Made by a program: the position numbers and the translations under genes
In this document: positions 27,380-35,927 of the stretch, piece by piece
How positions within the stretch are numbered: position 1 is the stretch's first letter
How the letters are laid out: each line of letters opens with the position of its first letter
Notes under the pieces: generated by a model
The model's input: only the letters and a program-made list of their open reading frames with translations
Told to the model about the DNA's origin: nothing
Databases searched by the model: none
Source: Bacteroidales bacterium
GTDB taxonomy: Bacteria > Bacteroidota > Bacteroidia > Bacteroidales > UBA932
Reading direction: 5' to 3'
Assembly: GCA_028704975.1 (NCBI GenBank)
Contig: JAQWEK010000003.1
Coordinates: 1-46,399 of the forward strand
Length of the DNA: 46,399 nt

Positions 27380-29878
27380 ATGAAACTACTAAAAGCTTTT
27401 TTATTGTTGGCATTAGCCATTTTTCCTATTTCCCTTGCGGCGCAGGAAGTTGACTATGATAATCCCAAAACCTACATCATCGGAAACATAAAAGTTTCCG
27501 GCATCAAATATCTGAGCGAGGATCAGATTATCTCATTTACAGGACTTTCCAAGGGAGACAAAATTACCATTCCTGGCACCGATGTTTCAGATATTCTAAA
27601 AAGAATCTGGGCCCAGAGATATTTTTCAGATGCGGGTCTGTATATAGATTCAATTGGGAAAAATGACACCATTACTTTAGGTATTCATCTGGTTGAACGC
27701 CCAAGGGTTTCGCGCTGGATTTTTGAGGGAGTTCGCAGCGGTCAAAGATCTGATTTGGATGAGAGACTGAAACTTAAAAAAGGTTCAGAACTTTCAGACT
27801 ATATAATCAAGTCATCCACGGATATCATCAAAAGATATTATGCAGAGAAGGGATTCCTAAAATGCTCTGTAAAACTTACTCAGGAAAATGATACTGTGAT
27901 CAACAATGCGGTAAGAGTAACTTTTCATATAGACAGGGGGCCGAGAGTAAAAATTCAAAAAATAACTTTTTCCGGAAATACGGCAATCGGAGACTGGAAG
28001 TTGATGAAGTCCATGAAGAAGACAAGGGATAAACGCCTTTTTAACTTCTTCAAATCCAAGAAGTTTAATGAAAAAGAATTTAAGACGGACAAGAACAGTC
28101 TGATATCCACATTTAATGAGCAGGGATATAGAGATGCCAGAATCCTCAAAGATACTATGTATTATATTTCTCCCGACAGATTGCAAATTGATTTTAAATT
28201 TGACCAGGGAGACAAGTATCATTTCAGAAATATTACATGGACGGGAAACAGCGTCTACTCTGCTGAACAGTTGAACTCTGTGCTTAGGATTAAGAAGGGT
28301 GATATATATGACCTTGTTACAATGGACAAGCGTCTGAACGGAGATCCTAAACAGCAAGATGCCGATGTTAAAAAACTCTATACCGACAACGGTTATCTAT
28401 TTTTTAATATCATGCCTGTGGAGAAAAATATTGAGAGCGATTCCGTTGATGTTGAGATGAGAATTTATGAAGGCAAACAGGCAACGTTCAGCAGAATTAT
28501 TATAAACGGCAATAATATCACTGCAGAAAAAATTGCAAGGCGCGCTCTATTTACAAAGCCCGGCTATCTTTTCTCACAGTCTGATTTTGAGAGATCCATA
28601 AGGGAAATTGCTTCCATAGGACACTTCAATCCGGAGACGGCTGCTTCTGAAAAAGGTTACAGTTTGATTCCTAATCAGAATAACAGCACGGTAGATATTG
28701 CGTATAATTTGGAGGAGAAACCAAACAGTCAGTTGGAGCTTTCCGGAGGTTGGGGCGGCAATACATTTGTAGGAACATTGGGAGTAAGCTTTAACAACTT
28801 TGCAATAAAGAGAATATTTAAGAAACACGCTTGGAGACCGGTTCCTCTTGGAGACGGACAAAGTTTGTCCATCAGGTTCCAGACTAGCGGAACGTATTAT
28901 ACCGCTTTGTCAGCCAGCTTTGTAGAGCCTTGGCTATTTGGGACCAAGCCAACATCGCTTAGCATTTCCACGTACTTTACAAGACAGACTAATTCCTCTT
29001 ATTATTATCAGAATTCAGATGAATACATGGAGGTGTTTGGCGCGTCTGTAGGGTTGGGAACACGTCTGTCATGGCCTGATAATTATTTTGTTCTTTATCA
29101 TTCATTGAGCTGGCAGACTTATAAATTGCACAATTGGAATTACAACTTTTTGTTTGATACGGGATTCTCACATAATTTCAGTTATACATTAACGCTGGAG
29201 AGAAACTCTACCGACCAACCGATTTACCCGAGGTCAGGCTCGGATTTTGCTGCCAGCGTGCAACTTACCCCTCCTTACTCTATGTTCAGACATAAATCAA
29301 ATGAGGATTACAAGAAGGAATCAGATCAGGACAGATACAGATGGATAGAGTATCACAAGTGGACTTTTAAGGGTGATGTTTATTTGAAACTGATTGGCAA
29401 TCTTGTTTTGAGGACGGCTGCAAACTGGGGATATTTAGGTTATTATAAGAAAGCGTTGTATTCTCCTTTTGAGGGATTTGAAGTTGGTGGTGACGGAATG
29501 AGCGGGTATAATACGTATGGTTCTGATATCATTGGACTTAGAGGGTATCCCAACTATTCTTTGACCCCCATAAGGCAAAATGCCTATGTCGGCCACGTAT
29601 ACGATAAATTTACAGTTGAAATGAGATACCCTGTTGTATTACAGCCTCAGTCAACAATTTACGCACTTGTATTTATGGAGGGAGGTAATTGCTGGGAGAA
29701 TATTTCTGACTTTAATCCGTTCCAAATTAAGAGGTCAATGGGTGTTGGTGTAAGAGTGATGCTTCCGGTTGTCGGAATGCTTGGAGTAGATTGGGGTTAT
29801 GGATTTGATCCGGTGCCTAATGAGAATCAAAAGAGGGGTGGCAGTCAATTCCATTTCTTGATAGGACAACAGTTCTAG
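27380..29878 (+). CDS. bamA: Outer membrane protein assembly factor BamA (POTRA + Omp85)
   Basis: Multiple POTRA repeats, Omp85 barrel IGLRGYPNYSLTPIRQNAYVGHVYDKFTVEMRYPV, ends F; downstream OmpH paralogs. Confidence 0.96.
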   Translation: MKLLKAFLLLALAIFPISLAAQEVDYDNPKTYIIGNIKVSGIKYLSEDQIISFTGLSKGDKITIPGTDVSDILKRIWAQRYFSDAGLYIDSIGKNDTITLGIHLVERPRVSRWIFEGVRSGQRSDLDERLKLKKGSELSDYIIKSSTDIIKRYYAEKGFLKCSVKLTQENDTVINNAVRVTFHIDRGPRVKIQKITFSGNTAIGDWKLMKSMKKTRDKRLFNFFKSKKFNEKEFKTDKNSLISTFNEQGYRDARILKDTMYYISPDRLQIDFKFDQGDKYHFRNITWTGNSVYSAEQLNSVLRIKKGDIYDLVTMDKRLNGDPKQQDADVKKLYTDNGYLFFNIMPVEKNIESDSVDVEMRIYEGKQATFSRIIINGNNITAEKIARRALFTKPGYLFSQSDFERSIREIASIGHFNPETAASEKGYSLIPNQNNSTVDIAYNLEEKPNSQLELSGGWGGNTFVGTLGVSFNNFAIKRIFKKHAWRPVPLGDGQSLSIRFQTSGTYYTALSASFVEPWLFGTKPTSLSISTYFTRQTNSSYYYQNSDEYMEVFGASVGLGTRLSWPDNYFVLYHSLSWQTYKLHNWNYNFLFDTGFSHNFSYTLTLERNSTDQPIYPRSGSDFAASVQLTPPYSMFRHKSNEDYKKESDQDRYRWIEYHKWTFKGDVYLKLIGNLVLRTAANWGYLGYYKKALYSPFEGFEVGGDGMSGYNTYGSDIIGLRGYPNYSLTPIRQNAYVGHVYDKFTVEMRYPVVLQPQSTIYALVFMEGGNCWENISDFNPFQIKRSMGVGVRVMLPVVGMLGVDWGYGFDPVPNENQKRGGSQFHFLIGQQF

Positions 29879-29963
29879 GTGATTTAAAGATGGTTCTGAC
29901 ATGTGGAGAACTATGTTTTAAATGATAATAAACATAAATAGTTTTAATGTTGGAGGAACTTTT

Positions 29964-30557
29964 ATGAAAAAATTAATATCAATTGCGGCTCTAACTGTTT
30001 TTTGCGCAATGCCGCTTTGCGCTCAGTCAAATAAGGTTTATGTAAAGAAGGGTGTTATTAATCCCAAGGTTATTACCTCACAAACTGAACCTGTTGCAAA
30101 GGCCCGGAAAACCGGATATGTAAACACAGAAACAATTTTGGAGGCGCTGCCGGAGTACAAAGTTGCAAAGGAAAAACTTGAGACGCTTAACAAGCAGTAT
30201 AAAGCAAAGGTTGATAATGAATATGCGGCAATTGAGAAACTTTACAATTCTTACCAGCAGCAGAAATCTGCTCTGAATGCTGCTCAGAGACAAATAAAAG
30301 AGAATGAGATAATTCAAAACGAGAAAGCAGCAAAAGATTTGCAGAAATCTTATTTTGGACAAGATGGTACGATGCAGAAGAAATCCGATGAACTTCTGGG
30401 GCCGATAAGGGATAAAGTTCAAAAGGCTATTAATGAAGTAGCGACAGATGGAGATTTTATGATTATCTTTGACGTCTCTGCTTTGAAGGGAGTTGTTTAT
30501 ACAAATGCGGAGAGTGACTTGAGCAGCGTTGTGATAAATAAGCTTAATGCTCGGTAA
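29964..30557 (+). CDS. OmpH/Skp-family periplasmic chaperone
   Basis: GYVNTETILEALPEYKVAKEKLETLNKQYKAKVDNEYAAIEKLYNSYQQQK; start set at ATG 29964. Confidence 0.9.
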   Translation: MKKLISIAALTVFCAMPLCAQSNKVYVKKGVINPKVITSQTEPVAKARKTGYVNTETILEALPEYKVAKEKLETLNKQYKAKVDNEYAAIEKLYNSYQQQKSALNAAQRQIKENEIIQNEKAAKDLQKSYFGQDGTMQKKSDELLGPIRDKVQKAINEVATDGDFMIIFDVSALKGVVYTNAESDLSSVVINKLNAR

Positions 30558-30634
30558 AATATTGATTGTAAATATATTGAGAGCTACAAAGACAATGAAT
30601 TCAGAAGACAAATAAATAAATAATTTTAAATAAC

Positions 30635-31228
30635 ATGAAGAAATTTTTAACACTGCTGACAGTTGCTTTTGCCGTTCTTGCGGTTACCATGGTTCCCGGA
30701 AAGGCATCAGCGCAATCATTTAAGTTTGGCCACATTAATTCTCAGTTGCTTGTAGCTCTTATGCCGGAGAGAGATTCTGCCGTTGTAAAGATGCAGAAGT
30801 ATCAGAATGATTTGGAAGATACTTTTAACGGAATGCAGAATGACTTTAATACAAAGGCAAAAGCTTATCAAGACAACAAAGGAAAGTGGAGTCAACCTAT
30901 ATTAGACGCTAAAACACAGGAATTGAATGATTTACAGCAACGTTTGCAGCAGTTCATCGATACGGCTCAGAAAGATTTGAGCAATCGTAATGAGACTTTG
31001 ATGGGACCTGTTGCGGAGAAGGCTCAGGCTGCTATTGACAAGGTTTCAAAGGCTCACGGATTCACTTATATATTTGATACTTCCGTAGGTGCAATAATTT
31101 ATCTTAATGAGGCCCAGAGCGAGGATATCCTTCCTCTTTGCAAGGCGGAACTGAAGATTCCTGCAAGCAAGACAAAACCAACTCAGTTTGGTCAGCAGGC
31201 TGCAGATACAAAATCTGCTGCCAAATAG
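30635..31228 (+). CDS. OmpH/Skp-family periplasmic chaperone
   Basis: FKFGHINSQLLVALMPERDSAVVKMQKYQNDLEDTFNGMQNDFNTKAKAYQ; signal peptide. Confidence 0.92.
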   Translation: MKKFLTLLTVAFAVLAVTMVPGKASAQSFKFGHINSQLLVALMPERDSAVVKMQKYQNDLEDTFNGMQNDFNTKAKAYQDNKGKWSQPILDAKTQELNDLQQRLQQFIDTAQKDLSNRNETLMGPVAEKAQAAIDKVSKAHGFTYIFDTSVGAIIYLNEAQSEDILPLCKAELKIPASKTKPTQFGQQAADTKSAAK

Positions 31229-31249
31229 GTAAGGAAAATGATATTTAAA

Positions 31250-31278
31250 GGGCGTCCAAACGAGGACGTCCTTTTTTT
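31250..31278 (+). terminator. Rho-independent terminator after the bamA-ompH-ompH run
   Basis: gggcgtcc-aaacga-ggacgtcc-ttttttt. Confidence 0.9.
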
Positions 31279-31363
31279 GTTTTATTGCAATTAGCTGTTA
31301 ATCAAATCTGTAAGCAGATTGTTGAGAATCCTTGATTTTTGTAACATATTTGTTTTATTTTTC

Positions 31364-31394
31364 TTGTAATCTATTATTAAAATATCTATATTTG
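31364..31394 (+). promoter_or_regulatory. Candidate Bacteroidota promoter for korAB (TTG-N20-TATATTTG)
   Basis: cTTGtaatctattattaaaatatcTATATTTG, spacing fits TTTG-N19-21-TAnnTTTG. Confidence 0.5.
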
Positions 31395-31468
31395 TCAATC
31401 CCGTGCAGAGGGGGAAAACGAAGAGAATTTTCTTGATATAATATAATTTTAGATTTTAAATAAAAGAT

Positions 31469-33301
31469 ATGGAACACAAGGTAATAGATGCACAAGATGT
31501 AGTCATCAGATTCACAGGTGATTCCGGCGACGGCATGCAGCTTACAGGTACTCTGTTTGCAGATGCTTCCGCTCTATACGGGAATGAGATCTCAACATTC
31601 CCCGATTATCCTGCTGAAATCCGCGCTCCACAAGGAACTGTGTCCGGAGTTTCTGGTTTTCAAGTGCATGTCGGACAGGCAAATGTAAAAACACCAGGTG
31701 ATTTGGCAGATGTACTGGTATCAATGAATCCGGCCGCTTTGATGGCAAACGCTAAGTTTGCAAAACCGGGTGGAAGCATTATCCTGGACCAGGATTCTTT
31801 TGATGAGCAGGGTTTGGAGAAGGCCGGATTTAAGACAATGGATCCTGTAAAGGAGTTACAGCTAGAAGATTACAATGTAATCTGGGCTCCCATTACTTCT
31901 CTTACAAAGGAGAGCCTTAAGGATAGCGGACTAGATCCAAAGTCAATTGTAAGATGCAAAAACATCTTTACACTGGGTATGTGCTACTTTATGTTCAGCC
32001 GTCCTCTTAATTTTACAGAGGACTATTTGAAGAAAAAGTTTGCAAAGAAGCCGGACCTGATTGCCCCTAATATTAAGGTACTTAATGACGGTTACAATTA
32101 TGCTCACAATACTCACGCAATTGGTAATACTTACACTATTGAGCCGGCAAAACTTGAGCCGGGAACTTACAGAAGCATAAGCGGAAACCAGGCAACCGCA
32201 TGGGGTCTTATGGCAGCTTCTGAAAAATCGGGAAGACCTTTATTTGCAGGTTCCTATCCTATCACTCCCGCCACTGCAATTCTAGAGGAACTTGCCGTTC
32301 ATAAAGAGCTTGGAGTTGTAACAATGCAGTGCGAAGATGAGATTGCGGGTATTTGTACTTCAATTGGAGCAGCTTACGCGGGCAGCATGGCCGTTACAAC
32401 AACTTCCGGTCCCGGACTTTCTTTAAAGTCTGAGGCTATGGGACTTGCATGTATGACAGAGCTCCCTCTTGTTATTGTTGATGTTCAGAGAAGCGGTCCT
32501 TCTACCGGTATTCCTACAAAAACCGAGCAGACGGATTTGGATCAGGCTCTTTATGGAAGAAACGGCGAGTGCCCAATTATGGTTATGTGCGCGCGCACTC
32601 CGTCTGACTGTTTTAGAGCAGCTTACTACGCGGGTAAATTTGCAATGGAACATATGATGCCGGTAATTTTCTTGTCAGAAGGCTATCTTGGAAATGGCAA
32701 TGAGCCTTGGAAGATCCCCTCTATGAAAGATTATCCGGACATTAAACCTCCTATCGTTACAAAGTGCGATGGCAAGTTCAAACCTTATGAGAGAGATCCA
32801 AAAACTTTTGTAAGAAACTGGGCTCTTCCGGGAACTCCGGGACTCGAGCACAGAGTAGGCGGCTTGGAGAAATCTCCTGCAGGCCCGCTGTCATCTGATC
32901 CTGAGAACCATGCAAGAATGGTTGCTGCACGTGCCGCTAAGGTCGCTGTCATGGCAGATTTCATTCCTGCCTTGGAAACTATCGGTGAGAAAGAGGGTGA
33001 CATTCTTTTAGTTGGTTTTGGCGGAACATTTGGACATTTGTATACAGCTACTACTCAATTGCTTAAAGAGGGTAAGAAAGTAGGCTTTGCAGAGTTTGAT
33101 TATATCAATCCGCTTCCAAAAAATACTGCCGAGGTATTTAAGAAGTTTAAGAAGATTCTTGTATGCGAACTTAACTGTGGACAATTTGCAGATTATCTGC
33201 GCGCAAAACTTCCGCAGTTTAAGTATGAGCAATTCAATAAAGTTGAGGGACAACCATTTATGGTTCATGAGATTGTAGAGGCTGTTAAGAATCTTAAATA
33301 A
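31469..33301 (+). CDS. korA: 2-oxoacid (likely 2-oxoglutarate):ferredoxin oxidoreductase, alpha subunit with fused gamma domain
   Basis: VIRFTGDSGDGMQLTGTLFADASALYGNEISTFPDYPAEIRAPQGTVSGVSGFQV gamma domain; GNQATAWGLMAASEKSGRPLFAGSYPITPATAILEELA alpha domain. Confidence 0.93.
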   Translation: MEHKVIDAQDVVIRFTGDSGDGMQLTGTLFADASALYGNEISTFPDYPAEIRAPQGTVSGVSGFQVHVGQANVKTPGDLADVLVSMNPAALMANAKFAKPGGSIILDQDSFDEQGLEKAGFKTMDPVKELQLEDYNVIWAPITSLTKESLKDSGLDPKSIVRCKNIFTLGMCYFMFSRPLNFTEDYLKKKFAKKPDLIAPNIKVLNDGYNYAHNTHAIGNTYTIEPAKLEPGTYRSISGNQATAWGLMAASEKSGRPLFAGSYPITPATAILEELAVHKELGVVTMQCEDEIAGICTSIGAAYAGSMAVTTTSGPGLSLKSEAMGLACMTELPLVIVDVQRSGPSTGIPTKTEQTDLDQALYGRNGECPIMVMCARTPSDCFRAAYYAGKFAMEHMMPVIFLSEGYLGNGNEPWKIPSMKDYPDIKPPIVTKCDGKFKPYERDPKTFVRNWALPGTPGLEHRVGGLEKSPAGPLSSDPENHARMVAARAAKVAVMADFIPALETIGEKEGDILLVGFGGTFGHLYTATTQLLKEGKKVGFAEFDYINPLPKNTAEVFKKFKKILVCELNCGQFADYLRAKLPQFKYEQFNKVEGQPFMVHEIVEAVKNLK

Positions 33302-33313
33302 GGAGGATTTGAT

Positions 33314-34330
33314 ATGAAATATACACAACAAGATTTTAAAAGTGATCAAATAGTTAAGTGGTGCCCGGGTTGCGGAGACCACGCGGTTCTTGCATCTGTT
33401 TTGAGGGCAATGCCTGAGGTTTGCGAGGCCAGGGGATACAGCAAGGAACAGTTTGTATTTGTTTCAGGCATAGGTTGTTCCAGCCGATTCCCTTATTACA
33501 TGAATACTTATGGATTCCACGGAATTCACGGAAGAGCTTCTGCTCTTGCAACCGGAATTAAAGTTGCCAATCCTCATCTTTCCGTTTGGCAGATGACCGG
33601 AGACGGAGATGCTCTTGCAATAGGAGGAAACCACTTTATTCATGCAATCAGAAGAAATATTGATACTAATATTATTCTGTTTAACAATAGAATATACGGA
33701 TTAACAAAGGGACAGTACTCTCCAACTTCCAAATACGGAATGGTTACAAAGACTTCTCCTTACGGTACAATCGAGTATCCTTTTAATCCCGGCGAACTTG
33801 TACTTGGAGCAAGAGGAACCTTCTTTGCAAGAAGTTTGGATTCAGAAATGGCTCTTAATCAAGAGATTATGGTTAGAGCGGCTTTACATGACGGAACTTC
33901 TGTTATTGAGATGCTTGTTAACTGTATGATTTACAATAACGGAACTCATAAGGATATTTCTGATAGAGAGGTCCGTGCAGACAGAACAATTATTCTTAAG
34001 GATGGCGAGCCTATGATTTTTGGCAAGAACAAGGATAAGGGTATCATCCTTGACGGCTTAAAGCTTAAGGTTGTTAAACTTGGAGAGAATGGTATTACTG
34101 AGAAAGACATTCTTGTACACAACTCTAAGGATGATAATTTTGGAATCCATAGCATGCTGGTAGACATGAAATACCCGGAATATCCTGTAGCTCTTGGCGT
34201 TATAAGAGATGTGGCAGATAAGACGTATGATGACAGCGTTTACGCTCAGATTGATCAGGTTAAGTCCAAGGCTAAAATTAAATGTATGGATGACCTTCTT
34301 CACAGCGGAGCAACTTGGGTTGTGAAATAA
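33314..34330 (+). CDS. korB: 2-oxoacid:ferredoxin oxidoreductase, beta subunit (TPP-binding)
   Basis: KWCPGCGDHAVLASVLRAMPE, GIGCSSRFPYYMNTYGFHGIHGRASALATGIKVANPHLSVWQMTGDGDALAIGGNHFIHA. Confidence 0.95.
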   Translation: MKYTQQDFKSDQIVKWCPGCGDHAVLASVLRAMPEVCEARGYSKEQFVFVSGIGCSSRFPYYMNTYGFHGIHGRASALATGIKVANPHLSVWQMTGDGDALAIGGNHFIHAIRRNIDTNIILFNNRIYGLTKGQYSPTSKYGMVTKTSPYGTIEYPFNPGELVLGARGTFFARSLDSEMALNQEIMVRAALHDGTSVIEMLVNCMIYNNGTHKDISDREVRADRTIILKDGEPMIFGKNKDKGIILDGLKLKVVKLGENGITEKDILVHNSKDDNFGIHSMLVDMKYPEYPVALGVIRDVADKTYDDSVYAQIDQVKSKAKIKCMDDLLHSGATWVVK

Positions 34331-34490
34331 GTTTTGGCTTAAGAGCGTATCGTATAAAAAAAAGTTATAAATTAGCATACTTTTTGGAATCTGGCAGAAA
34401 ATTTGATTGCAAAATCTGTCGTGATTTGAAAAATTTTAAGAATAAATTTTTTTATTTAACATAGTTTTAACATTAAAAATTCATAATTAT

Positions 34491-35834
34491 ATGAAAGCAG
34501 CAAAAATAATGGCTGACTTGGAGAAGAAGTACAGCCAGGAAAAAGAGTATCTTCAGGCAGTTCAAGAAGTACTTGAATCAATTGAGGAAGAGTACAACAA
34601 ACATCCTGAGTTTGAAAAAGCAAAAATTGTAGAGAGAATTGTTATTCCTGAGAGGATATTCTCTTTCAAAGTTGTTTGGGTTGACGATAAAGGCGAGATT
34701 CAGATTAACAACGGATATCGCGTTCAGTTCAACAGCGCTATAGGACCTTACAAAGGCGGACTAAGATTCCACCCTTCTGTAAACCTTTCTATCTTAAAGT
34801 TCTTGGGCTTTGAGCAGACATTTAAGAATTCACTTACTACACTTCCTATGGGTGGTGGCAAAGGCGGTTCTGACTTTGATCCGGTTGGAAAATCCGACAA
34901 TGAGGTCATGAGATTCTGCCAGGCTTTCATGCTGGAATTGTGGAGAGTTATCGGCAAGGATACAGATATCCCTGCAGGTGATATAGGTGTCGGCGGAAGA
35001 GAGATCGGTTTCATGTACGGAATGTACAAGAAGCTTGCAAGAGAGTATAACACAGGAGTTTTGACAGGCAAAGGCCAGTTGTGGGGCGGTTCACTTATTC
35101 GTCCTGAGGCTACAGGTTTTGGAGCTCTTTATTTTACTCAGCACATGCTTCACAAAGCGGGAAAGGACATCAAAGGTCTTAAGGTTGCCATCAGCGGCTT
35201 TGGTAATGTTGCATGGGGCGCTTGCACAAAGGCTACTCAGCTGGGTGCTAAGGTTGTTGCTATTTCCGGACCGGACGGAGTTATCTCTATCCCTGAGGGA
35301 ATGAATCAGAATATGATTGATTTTATGCTTGATTTAAGAGCTACTAACCAAAACATAGTTGCTCCGTTTGCAAAGAAATTCCCTTCTGAGTCTAAGTTTA
35401 TTGCAGGAAAGAAAGCTTGGAGTGTTAAATGTGATGTTGCTCTTCCTTGCGCATATCAGAATGAGGTTGCTGAGGCTGATGCCAAAGAGCTTCTTAAGAA
35501 TGGAACTTGGGCAGTTGCCGAGGTTTCTAACATGGGTTGCCAGCCTGCAGCTATTGAGGCATTCCAGAAAGCAAAGATTTTGTTTGCTCCGGGAAAGGCT
35601 GTTAACGCCGGTGGTGTTGCAACTTCAGGTCTTGAGATGACTCAGAATGCTGAGCATATCAGCTGGACAGCTAAAGAGGTTGATGACAGACTTCATTCAA
35701 TTATGGAGAGCATCCACAATGCTTGCGTTGAATACGGTACAGAGAAGAATGGCTACATTAACTATGTTAAGGGTGCCAACATTGCCGGATTCATGAAGGT
35801 TGCTCACGCTATGCTTGATCAGGGTGTTATTTAA
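34491..35834 (+). CDS. gdhA: Glutamate dehydrogenase (NADP-type, about 447 aa)
   Basis: YRVQFNSAIGPYKGGLRFHPSVNLSILKFLGFEQTFKNSLTTLPMGGGKGGSDFDPVGKSDNEVMRFCQAFM. Confidence 0.97.
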   Translation: MKAAKIMADLEKKYSQEKEYLQAVQEVLESIEEEYNKHPEFEKAKIVERIVIPERIFSFKVVWVDDKGEIQINNGYRVQFNSAIGPYKGGLRFHPSVNLSILKFLGFEQTFKNSLTTLPMGGGKGGSDFDPVGKSDNEVMRFCQAFMLELWRVIGKDTDIPAGDIGVGGREIGFMYGMYKKLAREYNTGVLTGKGQLWGGSLIRPEATGFGALYFTQHMLHKAGKDIKGLKVAISGFGNVAWGACTKATQLGAKVVAISGPDGVISIPEGMNQNMIDFMLDLRATNQNIVAPFAKKFPSESKFIAGKKAWSVKCDVALPCAYQNEVAEADAKELLKNGTWAVAEVSNMGCQPAAIEAFQKAKILFAPGKAVNAGGVATSGLEMTQNAEHISWTAKEVDDRLHSIMESIHNACVEYGTEKNGYINYVKGANIAGFMKVAHAMLDQGVI

Positions 35835-35876
35835 TTTATAGCAAGTTTAAAAGAATTGTCCGTTTAGGACGATAAT

Positions 35877-35912
35877 AAAAAAAGGCGACCAAAATTTTTA
35901 GTCGCTTTTTTT
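35877..35912. terminator. Rho-independent terminator between convergent gdhA and YncE/phosphoesterase genes
   Basis: aaaaaaaggcgac...gtcgctttttttatt. Confidence 0.85.
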
Positions 35913-35927
35913 ATTGATTATGAATTT

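Noticed and set aside
30078-30653. 191-aa minus-strand ORF antisense to the first OmpH gene
   Set aside because: Shadow of a real coding frame; peptide shows no domain and the plus-strand OmpH call is strong.
34331-34490. Possible riboswitch or attenuator upstream of gdhA
   Set aside because: AT-rich with only weak imperfect inverted repeats; no recognised aptamer consensus.
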